This document shows, one piece after another, positions 47,763-57,626 of a stretch of DNA of 64,000 nucleotides. A model generated the notes under the pieces. The model was given only the letters and a program-made list of their open reading frames with translations. It searched no databases and was not told the origin of the DNA. A program made the position numbers and the translations under genes. The stretch comes from Streptococcus mitis (GTDB lineage Bacteria > Bacillota > Bacilli > Lactobacillales > Streptococcaceae): contig NZ_CP067992.1 of the NCBI RefSeq assembly GCF_016658865.1, forward strand, positions 1,011,001 through 1,075,000, in the 5' to 3' direction. Positions within the stretch are counted from its first letter, which is position 1, and the number at the start of each line of letters is the position of its first letter.

Positions 47763-48332
47763 ATGAAACATTTAGAAATTGAATTGAAAACACTCTTGAA
47801 AAAAGATGAATACAATCGTCTAAAGGACCAGTTCACAGACGTCACTCCTGTTCTTCAAAAAAATTACTACATAGACACGCCTGATTTTGAACTGAGAGAA
47901 AAGAAAGTTGCTATGCGCATTCGAACCTTTGAAGACTGGGCAGAATTGACACTCAAAGTCCCACAAAGTGTTGGAAACATGGAATACAACCAAAAATTGC
48001 AACTAAAAGATGCTGAAAACTATCTGAGCAAGAAAGAACTTCCTCAGGGGCTGATTCTTGATAAATTAGCTAAACATGGTATCCAGAGCAAGAACTGGCA
48101 GGTGCTCGGTTGTCTAACGACACTTCGCTATGAAATGCAAACAGCTATTGGTCTCATGGCGTTGGATGAAAGTCAGTACTTTGATATTACAGATTACGAA
48201 TTGGAGCTTGAAGTAGAAAATCACGAGCAAGGCAAAGAAGATTTCCAGCAATTTTTAGAGGAAAATCAGATTGATTATCAAAAAGCTCCCTCAAAATTGG
48301 TTCGATTTATCAAAAGCATGAAAAATAGCTGA
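47763..48332 (+). CDS. CYTH domain protein (YjbK-like)
   Basis: CYTH-superfamily protein (189 aa), a tunnel-fold enzyme that binds triphosphates with divalent metal. The hallmark ExExK is EIELK at residues 5-9; further charged strand motifs are AMRIRTFEDWAELTLKVP and LELEVENHE. The YjbK subgroup is often next to relQ in Firmicutes, as here (divergent), which hints at a role in nucleotide or triphosphate metabolism; the true substrate is unknown. Ribosome-binding site AAAGGTAAG. Confidence 0.85.
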   Translation: MKHLEIELKTLLKKDEYNRLKDQFTDVTPVLQKNYYIDTPDFELREKKVAMRIRTFEDWAELTLKVPQSVGNMEYNQKLQLKDAENYLSKKELPQGLILDKLAKHGIQSKNWQVLGCLTTLRYEMQTAIGLMALDESQYFDITDYELELEVENHEQGKEDFQQFLEENQIDYQKAPSKLVRFIKSMKNS

Positions 48333-48443
48333 AATAATCTCTATTTTTTGGTAAAATAGAAAAGATAAAATACAAAAATCCAAGTTCATATAGGCTAGGC
48401 AGATATAGCTAGGATTTAGAAAGTTTACAGAGGACGGTCTATA

Positions 48444-49403
48444 ATGTCAGATAGAAAAAACATGAAACTTTTCGCACTCAACTCTAACCAAGAGATTGCA
48501 CAGAAAATTGCACAAGCTGTTGGTGTGCCACTTGGAAAACTATCATCACGTCAATTTTCAGACGGAGAAATCCAAGTGAATATCGAAGAAAGTGTCCGTG
48601 GTTATGATGTTTACATCATCCAATCAACAAGTTTCCCTGTTAACAACCACCTAATGGAATTGTTAATCATGGTCGATGCTTGTGTTCGCGCAAGTGCCCA
48701 CAGTATCAACGTTGTCCTTCCATATTTTGGCTATGCACGTCAAGACCGTATCGCTTCACCACGTGAGCCACTTACAGCTAAACTAGTTGCCAATATGCTG
48801 GTTAAGGCTGGTGTTGATCGTATCCTTACGCTTGATTTGCATGCTGTTCAGGTGCAAGGCTTCTTTGATATTCCTGTCGATAACCTTTTCACAGTTCCCC
48901 TATTTGCAAAACATTATTGCGATAAGGGCTTACTTGGGTCAGATGTTGTTGTCGTCAGCCCTAAAAATTCAGGTGTAAAGCGTGCCCGTAGCTTGGCTGA
49001 GTATCTTGATGCTCCTATCGCCATTATCGACTACCCTCAAGACGATGCTACTCGCAACGAAGGTTATATTATCGGTGATGTTGAAGGTAAGAAAGCCATC
49101 TTGATTGACGATATTTTAAATACTGGACGCACCTTCTCTGAAGCTGCTAAAATCGTTGAACGTGAAGGGGCTACAGAAATTTATGCTGTTTCTAGCCACG
49201 GTCTCTTCGTTGAGGGAGCTGCTGAACTTCTCGACAATACTAATATTAAAGAAATTCTTGTGACTGATTCAGTAGCAACAAAAGAAAAAACTCCTAAAAA
49301 CGTATGCTACATCACTGCTAGTGAGTTAATTGGTGATGCCATCGTCCGTATCCACGAAAGAAAACCAGTCAGCCCACTCTTTGCCTACAACAAAAAGAAA
49401 TAA
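48444..49403 (+). CDS. prs: Ribose-phosphate pyrophosphokinase
   Basis: Makes PRPP from ribose-5-phosphate and ATP (319 aa), feeding purine, pyrimidine, NAD, His and Trp synthesis. [12 protein letters not shown] carries the ATP-binding residues, [14 protein letters not shown] is the metal region, and [15 protein letters not shown] is the PRPP loop. Start supported by AGAGGAC. The 111-bp leader holds two imperfect ATATAG-CTAGG units and a possible hairpin. Followed nine bases later by the cysteine desulfurase. Confidence 0.96.
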   Translation: MSDRKNMKLFALNSNQEIAQKIAQAVGVPLGKLSSRQFSDGEIQVNIEESVRGYDVYIIQSTSFPVNNHLMELLIMVDACVRASAHSINVVLPYFGYARQDRIASPREPLTAKLVANMLVKAGVDRILTLDLHAVQVQGFFDIPVDNLFTVPLFAKHYCDKGLLGSDVVVVSPKNSGVKRARSLAEYLDAPIAIIDYPQDDATRNEGYIIGDVEGKKAILIDDILNTGRTFSEAAKIVEREGATEIYAVSSHGLFVEGAAELLDNTNIKEILVTDSVATKEKTPKNVCYITASELIGDAIVRIHERKPVSPLFAYNKKK

Positions 49404-49412
49404 GGTGATTCT

Positions 49413-50528
49413 TTGATTTATTTGGACAATGCTGCAACGACTCCCATGTCAACAGTTGCTATTTCAGCTATGACCAAGGTTATGCAAGAAACCCATGGCA
49501 ATCCTTCTAGTATTCATGGTCATGGTCGTCAAGCTGGAAAACTCTTGAGAGAAGCCCGTCAGGAACTAGCCCAGTTACTGGGGACAAAACCTCAACATAT
49601 CTTTTTCACTTCTGGTGGTACTGAAGGAAACAATACTGCCATCATTGGCTACTGCCTTCGTCATCAAGAACAAGGAAAACATATCATCACAACTGCCATT
49701 GAGCACCATGCTGTCCTTGAAACGATTGATTACTTGGTTCAACACTTTGGGTTTGAAGCAACCATTATCCAGCCAGAAAATCAAGAAATCACAGCTCAAC
49801 AAATTCAAAAAGCTTTACGTGACGATACGATTTTGGTTTCAACCATGTTTGCCAATAATGAGACAGGAAACCTACTGCCCATTGCTGAAATTGGCCAAAT
49901 ACTCAAGCAACACCCTGCCGCCTATCATGTCGATGCAGTTCAGGCTATTGGCAAAATACCAATTCATCCCGAAGAATTGGGCATTGATTTTCTCACCGCT
50001 TCTGCCCATAAATTCCATGGCCCTAAGGGAATCGGCTTTCTCTACGCATCTAGCATGGACTTTGATTCCTATCTACATGGCGGAGACCAAGAACAGAAAA
50101 AACGTGCAGGGACTGAAAATCTAGCTGCCATAGTGGCTATGGTTGCAGCCCTAAAAGAAGACCTAGAAAAGCAAGAAGAACATTTTCAACATGTACAAAA
50201 TTTAGACACTGCCTTTCTTGCAGAGCTAGAGGACATTCAATATTACTTGAATAGAGGAGAACATCATCTCCCTTATGTTCTCAATATTGGATTTCCTGGT
50301 CAGAAAAATGACCTCTTACTCCTTCGTCTAGATTTAGCTGGAATTTCAATCTCTACTGGCTCAGCTTGCACTGCAGGCATTGTACAATCCAGCCATGTTC
50401 TTGAAGCCATGTACGGGGCAAATTCAGAACATCTGAAGGAATCCGTTCGTATCAGTTTGTCGCCAGAAAATACTGTTGAAGACCTACATACCCTCGCAAA
50501 AACCTTAAAAGAAATTATCGGAGGTTAG
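49413..50528 (+). CDS. Cysteine desulfurase, NifS/IscS type
   Basis: PLP enzyme (371 aa) mobilising sulphur from cysteine. MIYLDNAATTPMS at the N terminus, the PLP His in AIEHHAVLE, the PLP Lys in TASAHKFHGPKGIGF, and the sulphur-carrying Cys in ISTGSACTAG. Class I by the long Cys loop. There is no Fe-S scaffold nearby, and the SUF system would be elsewhere; such stand-alone desulfurases often serve tRNA thiolation. Operon with prs and the following DUF1831 gene (4-nt gap). Confidence 0.92.
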   Translation: MIYLDNAATTPMSTVAISAMTKVMQETHGNPSSIHGHGRQAGKLLREARQELAQLLGTKPQHIFFTSGGTEGNNTAIIGYCLRHQEQGKHIITTAIEHHAVLETIDYLVQHFGFEATIIQPENQEITAQQIQKALRDDTILVSTMFANNETGNLLPIAEIGQILKQHPAAYHVDAVQAIGKIPIHPEELGIDFLTASAHKFHGPKGIGFLYASSMDFDSYLHGGDQEQKKRAGTENLAAIVAMVAALKEDLEKQEEHFQHVQNLDTAFLAELEDIQYYLNRGEHHLPYVLNIGFPGQKNDLLLLRLDLAGISISTGSACTAGIVQSSHVLEAMYGANSEHLKESVRISLSPENTVEDLHTLAKTLKEIIGG

Positions 50529-50532
50529 CCAT

Positions 50533-50880
50533 ATGGCATTTGAAAAAACCATTCAGTTAAAAAATTGTCGTTACGACTACACTCTTAGCCCTTCTGTTAA
50601 AAAATTCACCCTTAAGGACAATACCTTTTTTGAGACTAAGGTTGGTAACTATGAATTGACTCGCCTTTTGGAAAAAGTTCCGAACAGCGGTGAGGGATTC
50701 CAACTCAAAATCATCATTAACAAGGAACTTACAGGTGCTAAAATCAATATCACTGACAAGTTTGGACTACGTCTAGTTGATATTTTCAAATCAGAAGACC
50801 ACCACATTCATCAGGAAAAATTCTATTTCCTCATGGATAGCTTGGTAGAACGTGGTGTCTTTACAAAATCGGAAAGATAG
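50533..50880 (+). CDS. DUF1831 family protein
   Basis: A 115-residue protein of the DUF1831 family, found beside the cysteine desulfurase gene in many streptococci and lactobacilli. Sequence: beta-rich, with YDYTLSPSVKKFTLKDNTF early and QEKFYFLMDSLVERGVF at the end; no membrane span or known catalytic motif. Function unknown; the fixed position suggests help to the desulfurase or its substrate. A gap of only four bases to the upstream gene indicates coupling. Confidence 0.85.
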   Translation: MAFEKTIQLKNCRYDYTLSPSVKKFTLKDNTFFETKVGNYELTRLLEKVPNSGEGFQLKIIINKELTGAKINITDKFGLRLVDIFKSEDHHIHQEKFYFLMDSLVERGVFTKSER

Positions 50881-50887
50881 AGCCAAA

Positions 50888-51103
50888 ATGTTTGAACTGA
50901 CCTATAAGGACAGCTATCATCTAGAGCGCACTCTCAAGTATGAGGATTATGAGGCTCTCATGCTGGCTCTGTCAGGATGTGTGACTCTGCCAGATACACT
51001 TTATGTAACTTCTTTGACCTTTAAAGGGCAAGAAGTTTACCAAGGACTGGTCGGAGACCTCTACCGTTTTCTATCACATGCAGATTTTTTACATCAAAAC
51101 TAA
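50888..51103 (+). CDS. DUF4649 family small protein
   Basis: A 71-residue protein beginning MFELTYKDSYHLERTLKYED, a pattern of the streptococcal DUF4649 family; function unknown. I start at ATG 50888, seven bases after the DUF1831 stop. A longer reading from 50852 would overlap that gene and has no ribosome-binding site. The stop codon lies within the following terminator hairpin, ending the prs-desulfurase-DUF1831-DUF4649 operon. Confidence 0.8.
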   Translation: MFELTYKDSYHLERTLKYEDYEALMLALSGCVTLPDTLYVTSLTFKGQEVYQGLVGDLYRFLSHADFLHQN

Positions 51104-51121
51104 GATTTTTCTTAGTTTTTT
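51096..51121 (+). terminator. Terminator of the prs operon
   Basis: Stem AAAACTAAGA / TCTTAGTTTT with a 3-5-nt loop and a T run, containing the stop codon of the DUF4649 gene. Confidence 0.85.
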
Positions 51122-51185
51122 CTTGTTTTTGTTGATTTTTTCACAATGTTTCTATAAAATAGAAGAATAGAAAGGTTGTGATTTT

Positions 51186-51827
51186 GTGAAAGATAAACAG
51201 TCTGCTATTCCAAAAGCTACAGCAAAAAGACTCTCTCTCTACTATCGAATTTTTAAGAGATTTCATGCAGAAAAGATTGAACGTGCCAACTCTAAGCAAA
51301 TTGCAGAGGCCATTGGGATTGATTCCGCGACCGTACGTCGTGATTTTTCCTATTTTGGTGAACTAGGTCGACGTGGTTTTGGCTATGATATCAAAAAACT
51401 GATGACATTTTTTGCCGATTTGCTCAATGATAACTCGATCACCAATGTTATGCTGGTAGGTATTGGCAATATGGGCCATGCCCTTCTCCACTACCGCTTC
51501 CACGAACGTAACAAGATGAAGATTATCATGGCCTTTGACCTAGATGACCATCCTGAAGTTGGTACCCAAACTCCCGACGGGATTCCTATTTACGGAATTT
51601 CTCAAATCAAGGATAAAATTCAGAATGCTGATGTGAAGACTGCTATCCTGACTGTTCCTAGCGTTAAATCCCAAGAGGTTGCCAATCTCTTGGTGGATGC
51701 TGGCGTAAAAGGGATTCTCAGTTTTTCACCAGTCCATCTGCATTTACCAAAAGACGTGGTCGTTCAATATGTCGATTTGACAAGTGAACTCCAAACCCTC
51801 CTCTATTTCATGCGAAAAGAGGATTAG
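51186..51827 (+). CDS. rex: Redox-sensing transcriptional repressor Rex
   Basis: Rex senses the NADH/NAD+ ratio and represses fermentation genes when NAD+ is high (213 aa). Winged helix around 30-75 ([20 protein letters not shown] with [12 protein letters not shown]) and Rossmann domain with the dinucleotide motif [11 protein letters not shown] near 95. C-terminal swap helix [15 protein letters not shown]. Starts with GTG, ribosome-binding site GAAAGG. No obvious Rex operator (TTGTGAAATATTTCACAA-like) in its own promoter, although TTTTTTCACAATGTTT upstream has one half-site. Confidence 0.94.
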   Translation: MKDKQSAIPKATAKRLSLYYRIFKRFHAEKIERANSKQIAEAIGIDSATVRRDFSYFGELGRRGFGYDIKKLMTFFADLLNDNSITNVMLVGIGNMGHALLHYRFHERNKMKIIMAFDLDDHPEVGTQTPDGIPIYGISQIKDKIQNADVKTAILTVPSVKSQEVANLLVDAGVKGILSFSPVHLHLPKDVVVQYVDLTSELQTLLYFMRKED

Positions 51828-51844
51828 AAAGCGAAAATCATTTT

Positions 51845-52534
51845 ATGAAAAAACCAGTTATTGGGATTACAGGAAACGAAAAAACTCATCCAGATGATGA
51901 CATCATGATGAGCTACGTAGCAAAAGGCTTTGTTGAAGGCGTTAAAGACGCTGGAGGGATTCCCATCATCCTACCGATTGGTGATCAAGAAATGGCTAGC
52001 CACTATATCAGCATGATTGACAAACTCATCTTGACAGGTGGGCAAAATGTTGATCCAAAATTCTATGGTGAACCAAAAAACATTGATAGCGATGACTACC
52101 ACCTTCAAAGAGATATCTTTGAACTAGCCCTCATTAAGGAAGCTATTAAACAGAAAAAGCCAATTTTTTCTGTCTGCCGTGGAACTCAACTCTTTAACGT
52201 TGCTATGGGTGGAACTTTGTATCAAGATATCGAAGACCACTGGCAGGATTGTTCTGTCGAATACACAACCCAGCGCTTGGTAACCGAACCAGATACTGTT
52301 CTTCGAGAAATCTATGGAGAAATCTCCCATATCAACTCCTTTCACCACCAGAGTATCAAGGATTTAGCTCCCAACTTAAAGATTGCAGCTCATGATCCTA
52401 AGGATGGTATCATTGAAGCTGTCATAAGTACAGATGATGTTGCCTTTCTCGGTGTCCAATGGCATCCAGAATTTCTATTTGAAAATCGTCCCAAAGATAA
52501 AAATCTCTTTGACTATGTCGTTAATGAACTTTAG
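51845..52534 (+). CDS. Peptidase C26 / gamma-glutamyl-GABA hydrolase-like protein
   Basis: Class I glutamine-amidotransferase-like hydrolase (229 aa) of the PuuD/C26 type, which cleaves gamma-glutamyl bonds. The nucleophile Cys lies in [16 protein letters not shown] near residue 113, and the catalytic His-Glu in [10 protein letters not shown] near 211-220. [12 protein letters not shown] is the family motif near 63-74. Substrate unknown. Co-directional with rex (17-nt gap). Convergent with radC, the stop codons overlapping by 4 bp (TTAG). Confidence 0.9.
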   Translation: MKKPVIGITGNEKTHPDDDIMMSYVAKGFVEGVKDAGGIPIILPIGDQEMASHYISMIDKLILTGGQNVDPKFYGEPKNIDSDDYHLQRDIFELALIKEAIKQKKPIFSVCRGTQLFNVAMGGTLYQDIEDHWQDCSVEYTTQRLVTEPDTVLREIYGEISHINSFHHQSIKDLAPNLKIAAHDPKDGIIEAVISTDDVAFLGVQWHPEFLFENRPKDKNLFDYVVNEL

Positions 52535-53211
52535 ATTAAATCTGTCTTTTCACGGTAACTAAAATAGCTGGAGTTAGAGACAATCAAATGGTCTAAGAGA
52601 ACAATTCCCATCAGATCGCAGGCTTCCTTGACAAGTTTAGTGACATGATCATCATTTCGGCTGGGGGCTACCGCTCCTGAAGGATGATTGTGAACCAAGA
52701 TGAGAGAGGTCGCCATATGCTTAATGGCATAATGAAGAATCTCTCGCGGCTCAGCGATACTACGAGTGGCAGAGCCGATAAAAATCGTCTGCTGATGGAT
52801 GATTTGATTTTGAGTATTGAGATAGAGCGCCACCAGGTGCTCTTGTTTTTTATGGCCCAATTCCTGTTGCATCTTCTTGGCCAACTTTTGACTGCTGAGA
52901 ATACTTTCCATCTCAAGAGTCTCGTGTTTATGAATACGATGTCCCAGTTCAATCATGGCTTGTAACTCTATTGCCTTAACTCGCCCGATACCAGATAGAC
53001 TCTGCAATTCCTGCAGGGTCATTTTTTTCAATTCTGTTAGGCTTGAAAGATTGTTCAAGACTTTCTGGGCAATTTCAAAAACACTGGACTGACGTGTCCC
53101 TGTCCTGAGTAAAATAGCTAGCAACTCTTGGTTACTGAGCGCTTCCACTCCTTCTTGGGCAAGTCTTTCTCTTGGCAATAGTGAATCTTCTTGGAATGAA
53201 ATACTGTACAT
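52531..53211 (-). CDS. radC: RadC (JAB/MPN domain) protein
   Basis: RadC family protein (226 aa). An N-terminal helix-hairpin-helix ([16 protein letters not shown] near 67-82) and a C-terminal JAMM metalloprotease-like domain with [16 protein letters not shown] and [13 protein letters not shown]. In pneumococci it is a late competence gene but is not needed for repair or transformation; its function is open. I start at ATG 53211 (MYSISFQED, ribosome-binding site GAGGAGG) and not at the GTG within that ribosome-binding site. A cin-box lies 21 bp upstream. Confidence 0.92.
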   Translation of the reverse strand: MYSISFQEDSLLPRERLAQEGVEALSNQELLAILLRTGTRQSSVFEIAQKVLNNLSSLTELKKMTLQELQSLSGIGRVKAIELQAMIELGHRIHKHETLEMESILSSQKLAKKMQQELGHKKQEHLVALYLNTQNQIIHQQTIFIGSATRSIAEPREILHYAIKHMATSLILVHNHPSGAVAPSRNDDHVTKLVKEACDLMGIVLLDHLIVSNSSYFSYREKTDLI

Positions 53212-53245
53212 AAAAATCCTCCTCACTTTATTATTCGTGAGAAGG
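53212..53245 (-). terminator. Terminator of pcrA overlapping the radC leader
   Basis: Minus-strand stem CCTTCTCAC (53237-53245) / GTGAGGAGG (53218-53226), 9 bp with one G-T pair, loop of 10, then ATTTTT. The 3' arm is the radC ribosome-binding site and the radC ATG follows the T run. Confidence 0.75.
53232..53239 (-). promoter_or_regulatory. cin-box (SigX/ComX promoter element) of radC
   Basis: Minus-strand CACGAATA, 7 of 8 with the competence consensus TACGAATA. It sits partly in the loop of the pcrA terminator, 21 bp before the radC ATG. radC induction in competence is known in pneumococci. Confidence 0.65.
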
Positions 53246-53253
53246 ATGAAAAA

Positions 53254-55545
53254 TTAGATTTTTTTCTCAATGGGGGCTACACTAGCTAAAAGTTTTTTCA
53301 AACCAACTTCTGGGAAATTGATTTTCAATTCCTGCGTAGCACCGCTACCTGAAACTTCCAGAACAGTACCTTCGCCCCATTTCTTATGGAGAGCAATGTC
53401 ACCAATGGACCAATTTGTCTCACTAGACGCAGATTTTGCACCAGCTGAAAATTGACCAAATGGAAGACTGCTTGACTGGATAGTTTTTGGTGCCGCGCCG
53501 CGTTTACGATCTTGGATTGCCTGGGCAAGACTCATACCTTGACCGAAGGCAACCCCACCACTGCTATAAGATGCCTTAAAGCTTGTATTGGCTGGACGGG
53601 CTAAGCCTTGATACTCAAGCAAGTCTGAACTGATTTCGTTAATAAAACGAGTTGGACGGTTGTAGTTAGTACGACCGAAAAGCAAGCGTGAGTTGGCATT
53701 GGTCAGATAGAGAATTTTCTCTGCACGCGTAATTCCTACATAGGCCAGACGGCGTTCTTCCTCTAATTCATCTTGATCTTCAGCCGCACGGCTAAGCGGA
53801 AAGACATTTTCTTCCATCCCAATCAAAAAGACAACTGGAAACTCGAGACCTTTGGCGGCATGCAGAGTCATCAAGGTCACTTCTGATGTCTCCTGACTAC
53901 CTGAATCTGTGTCCGCAATCAAGGCCAAGTCATTTAAGAAACGACTCAGTTTATCCAAACCAGTTTCCTCTTCTGCACCATCAGAAGTGTCATCAAAGTT
54001 TTTCGTCACAGAGAGGAACTCTTCGATATTTTCAACCCGAGCCTTGCTTTCTAGAGTCGCTTGGGCATTGAGAATATCGACGTAACCTGTTTTTTCTAGG
54101 ACAGCCTCAACCAACTCAGTGATACTTAATTGGTCCAGTTGCTCCCGCAAATCCAGAACCATATTGGCAAAATCCCAGATAGATTGAGCTGCTTTTCCTT
54201 TGATGCCAGATAACATGATATTTGCTGAAGCATCTAGCATAGACATATTTTGCATATTCGCAAAATCACGGATTTTCTCAACAGTGCCTGGCCCGATTCC
54301 ACGTTTAGGCTCGTTGATAATACGTTCAAAACTGATATTGTCACTCAAATTGGCAATAAGGTTGAGGTAGGCAATAATATCACGAATTTCCTTACGACTG
54401 TAGAATTTAGTCCCACCAACCATGGTATAAGGAATATTAGACTTGAGCAGGGCTTCCTCAATAGTACGAGACTGCGCATTAGTCCGATAGAGAACTGCAA
54501 AATCCTTGTGAAGGAAGTTTTGACTGCGACTAAGTTCATCGATGGTTCTAGCTACAAATACAGCCTCGTCCAGCTCATCATTGGCACGATAGTATACGAT
54601 TTGCTCCCCATCAGCGTTTTGAGTCCAGAGATTCTTAGGACGGCGGTTTTTATTGTTTTTAATGACCTCATTAGCCGCTTGGAGAATGGTTTTAGTTGAG
54701 CGGTAATTTTCCTCCAACAAGACAACCTTGGCTTGAGGATAATCCTTTTCAAAGTCCAAGATGTTCTGCATATCAGCACCACGCCAACCGTAGATAGACT
54801 GATCCGCATCCCCAACCACACATATATTTTTAAAGCGAGAAGCCAAGAGTTTAACCAGTTGGTACTGAGCGTGGTTGGTATCTTGGTACTCATCAACGTG
54901 GATGTACTGAAATTTCTGCTGATAGTAGGTCAAAACATCAGGATTTTGATCAAAGAGACGTAAGGTCAGCATAATCAAATCATCAAAGTCAACCGACTCT
55001 GACTGACGAAGCTCTTTTTGATAGGCTGTATAACACTGGGCTACGATTTGCGTGTACATATCGCCAGCTTGGGCAGCATAAGCCACATCATCAATCAAAT
55101 CATTCTTAGCATTGGAAATGGTTCCTAAGATGCTTCGTTCATTCCATTTTTTCGGATCAAGGTTCAACTGCTTGAGAATGCGTTTCATAAGTGTTCGCTG
55201 TTCACCAGGATCTACAATGGTAAAATTACGATTGTAGCCAATATGATCCGCATCGCGACGGAGGATACGCACACACATGGAGTGAAAGGTCGCTATCAAA
55301 CAGTCCTGGGTTGCTGGATTAAGTCCGTAAGCACGCTCTTTCATCTCACGCGCAGCCTTGTTAGTAAAGGTAATGGCCAAGATGTTCCACGGATTGACCA
55401 GCTTTTCATCAATCAGATAAGCGATGCGATGGGTCAAAACTCGGGTCTTTCCAGAACCAGCCCCCGCCATGATCAACAAGGGACCTTCTGTCGTTTGCAC
55501 CGCCTCAGCCTGACGGTCATTCATTCCATTTAATAATGCGTTCAT
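53254..55545 (-). CDS. pcrA: ATP-dependent DNA helicase PcrA
   Basis: Superfamily 1A 3'-5' helicase (763 aa), essential in Gram-positives; removes RecA and stalled RNA polymerase, and acts in nucleotide-excision repair with UvrB. Walker A GAGSGKT near 29-35 (motif I), FTNKAAREM (Ia), [14 protein letters not shown] (II), [15 protein letters not shown] (III), [12 protein letters not shown] (IV), [19 protein letters not shown] (V) and [16 protein letters not shown] (VI). C-terminal Tudor-like tail ([19 protein letters not shown]), which binds RNA polymerase. Single gene. Confidence 0.96.
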   Translation of the reverse strand: MNALLNGMNDRQAEAVQTTEGPLLIMAGAGSGKTRVLTHRIAYLIDEKLVNPWNILAITFTNKAAREMKERAYGLNPATQDCLIATFHSMCVRILRRDADHIGYNRNFTIVDPGEQRTLMKRILKQLNLDPKKWNERSILGTISNAKNDLIDDVAYAAQAGDMYTQIVAQCYTAYQKELRQSESVDFDDLIMLTLRLFDQNPDVLTYYQQKFQYIHVDEYQDTNHAQYQLVKLLASRFKNICVVGDADQSIYGWRGADMQNILDFEKDYPQAKVVLLEENYRSTKTILQAANEVIKNNKNRRPKNLWTQNADGEQIVYYRANDELDEAVFVARTIDELSRSQNFLHKDFAVLYRTNAQSRTIEEALLKSNIPYTMVGGTKFYSRKEIRDIIAYLNLIANLSDNISFERIINEPKRGIGPGTVEKIRDFANMQNMSMLDASANIMLSGIKGKAAQSIWDFANMVLDLREQLDQLSITELVEAVLEKTGYVDILNAQATLESKARVENIEEFLSVTKNFDDTSDGAEEETGLDKLSRFLNDLALIADTDSGSQETSEVTLMTLHAAKGLEFPVVFLIGMEENVFPLSRAAEDQDELEEERRLAYVGITRAEKILYLTNANSRLLFGRTNYNRPTRFINEISSDLLEYQGLARPANTSFKASYSSGGVAFGQGMSLAQAIQDRKRGAAPKTIQSSSLPFGQFSAGAKSASSETNWSIGDIALHKKWGEGTVLEVSGSGATQELKINFPEVGLKKLLASVAPIEKKI

Positions 55546-55674
55546 CTTTTCTTCCTTACTCTTGAAGTCAATATTTCTATTATATCAGAAATCAGGGAAA
55601 ATATCTTTACCTAGACTGATTGCTTATAGAAAGCAACTCTTTCATCAGCTGAAGACAAGGCCTTATATCTAGAT

Positions 55675-55707
55675 AAAAAATGAGCTTGGATAGTATTTCC
55701 AAACTCA
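55675..55707 (-). terminator. Terminator of fhs
   Basis: Minus-strand stem TGAGTTTGGA / TCCAAGCTCA with one G-T pair and 7-nt loop, followed by six T. Confidence 0.75.
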
Positions 55708-55726
55708 TTTGAATTCAATTAAATTA

Positions 55727-57397
55727 TTAGAACAAACCTAGGACAGTTCCATCGCTTTCAACATCCATGTTGAGAGCAGCTGGTCGTTTTGGAAGTCCTG
55801 GCATGGTCATGACATCACCAGTTAAGGCAACAATAAAGCCTGCACCTAATTTTGGCACCAATTCGCGAATGGTAATTTCAAAGTTTTCAGGTGCTCCAAG
55901 TGCATTTGGATTGTCTGAGAAGCTATACTGGGTCTTAGCCATACAGATTGGCAATTTGTCCCAACCGTTTTGAACGATTTGAGCAATTTGTGTTTGAGCT
56001 TTCTTCTCAAAGTTTACTTTGCTACCACGGTAGATTTCAGTAACAATCTTTTCAATCTTTTCTTGGACAGAAAGGTCATTGTCATACAAACGTTTATAGT
56101 TAGCTGGGTTTTCAGCGATAGTCTTAACAACTGTTTCGGCAAGTGCTACTCCACCTTCTGCACCATCAGCCCAGACACTAGCCAATTCAACTGGTACATC
56201 GATTGAGGCACAAAGTTCTTTCAAGACTGCAATTTCAGCTTCTGTATCAGATACAAACTCGTTAATTGCCACAACAGCTGGAATACCGAACTTACGGATA
56301 TTTTCAACGTGGCGTTTCAAGTTAGCAAAACCGGCACGAACTGCTTCTACATTTTCCTCTGTAAGAGCATCCTTAGCCACGCCACCATTCATCTTAAGGG
56401 CACGAAGGGTTGCAACAATAACTACTGCATCTGGAGATGTTGGCAAGTTTGGTGTCTTAATATCAAGGAATTTCTCGGCACCAAGGTCTGCACCAAAACC
56501 AGCTTCAGTAACTGTGTAATCAGCCAAGTGAAGGGCTGTTGTAGTTGCCAAGACAGAATTACATCCATGAGCGATATTGGCAAATGGACCACCGTGCACA
56601 AAGGCAGGTGTTCCGTAAATTGTCTGAACCAGGTTCGGCTTAATCGCATCCTTCAAAATCAAAGCTAAGGCACCTTCAACCTGCAAATCACCTACAGAAA
56701 CAGGTGTACGATCATAGCGATAACCGATAACAATATTAGCCAAACGGCGTTTCAAGTCCTCGATGTCTGTTGCCAAGCAAAGAATCGCCATGATTTCGGA
56801 AGCGACGGTAATGTCAAAGCCATCCTCACGAGGAATACCGTTTAGAGGACCACCAAGTCCAACGGTTACATGACGAAGGGCACGGTCGTTCAAGTCCACA
56901 ACACGTTTCCAAAGAATGCGACGTTGGTCAATTCCCAACTCATTTCCTTGGTGTAAGTGGTTGTCAATTAAGGCAGAAAGCGCATTGTTAGCAGTCGTAA
57001 TGGCATGCATATCCCCCGTGAAGTGGAGATTGATGTCTTCCATTGGCAGAACTTGAGCGTAACCACCACCAGCAGCACCACCCTTAATCCCCATTACAGG
57101 ACCAAGAGATGGTTCGCGGATAGCGATCATGGTTTTCTTGCCAATCTTGTTCAAGGCATCCGCAAGGCCAATGGTAATAGTTGATTTTCCTTCACCTGCA
57201 GGTGTTGGATTGATGGCAGTAACCAGAATCAATTTCCCAACTGGATTGCTCTCAACTGCACGAATTTTATCAAAGCTGAGCTTAGCCTTGTACTTTCCGT
57301 ACAACTCCAAATCGTCGTAAGAAATACCAAGTTTCTCTACAACATCAACGATTGGCTTCAACTCAATACTCTGTGCGATTTCAATATCTGTTTTCAT
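55727..57397 (-). CDS. fhs: Formate-tetrahydrofolate ligase
   Basis: ATP-dependent synthesis of 10-formyl-tetrahydrofolate from formate (556 aa), supplying one-carbon units for purines and fMet. P-loop TPAGEGKST at 65-73, the signature [21 protein letters not shown] (split here as [11 protein letters not shown] near 108), [17 protein letters not shown] and [11 protein letters not shown]. Single gene with extended -10 (TGT-TATAAT at 57431-57439), ribosome-binding site GAGGAG. Two PurBox-like sites upstream suggest purine control. Confidence 0.96.
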   Translation of the reverse strand: MKTDIEIAQSIELKPIVDVVEKLGISYDDLELYGKYKAKLSFDKIRAVESNPVGKLILVTAINPTPAGEGKSTITIGLADALNKIGKKTMIAIREPSLGPVMGIKGGAAGGGYAQVLPMEDINLHFTGDMHAITTANNALSALIDNHLHQGNELGIDQRRILWKRVVDLNDRALRHVTVGLGGPLNGIPREDGFDITVASEIMAILCLATDIEDLKRRLANIVIGYRYDRTPVSVGDLQVEGALALILKDAIKPNLVQTIYGTPAFVHGGPFANIAHGCNSVLATTTALHLADYTVTEAGFGADLGAEKFLDIKTPNLPTSPDAVVIVATLRALKMNGGVAKDALTEENVEAVRAGFANLKRHVENIRKFGIPAVVAINEFVSDTEAEIAVLKELCASIDVPVELASVWADGAEGGVALAETVVKTIAENPANYKRLYDNDLSVQEKIEKIVTEIYRGSKVNFEKKAQTQIAQIVQNGWDKLPICMAKTQYSFSDNPNALGAPENFEITIRELVPKLGAGFIVALTGDVMTMPGLPKRPAALNMDVESDGTVLGLF

Positions 57398-57430
57398 TCA
57401 AAACTCCTCTAACCTCTTATATGATAATTC

Positions 57431-57439
57431 ATTATAACA
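57431..57439 (-). promoter_or_regulatory. Extended -10 promoter of fhs
   Basis: Minus-strand TGT-TATAAT about 35 bp before the fhs start; the -35 is poor, consistent with dependence on an activator. Confidence 0.6.
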
Positions 57440-57454
57440 CAAAACAAGATTTTT

Positions 57455-57486
57455 AACATCCGAAAACTCTCTAAACGTTCGTAAAT
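57455..57486 (-). promoter_or_regulatory. Pair of PurBox-like sites upstream of fhs
   Basis: Minus-strand ATTTACGAACGTT (57474-57486), 11 of 13 with the lactococcal/streptococcal PurBox AWWWCCGAACWWT, and an inverted, weaker copy (AGTTTTCGGATGT) at about 57456-57468. Confidence 0.35.
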
Positions 57487-57591
57487 ATCCCTATTATTAA
57501 GCTTTTTAGAGCCCTTTCTTAAATTTTATATGGCTTTATAGTTTGAAACTATAGTAAATCTTCGTTTTTACCAAAAATTTATCACTTTCAT

Positions 57592-57620
57592 TTTACTTAC
57601 CGTTTATTTTTGTGTACAAT
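57592..57620 (+). promoter_or_regulatory. Promoter of coaB, six bases from the start codon
   Basis: TTTACT (57592-57597), 17-nt spacer, TACAAT (57615-57620), then six bases to the ATG, with no Shine-Dalgarno. Confidence 0.6.
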
Positions 57621-57626
57621 AGTGCT

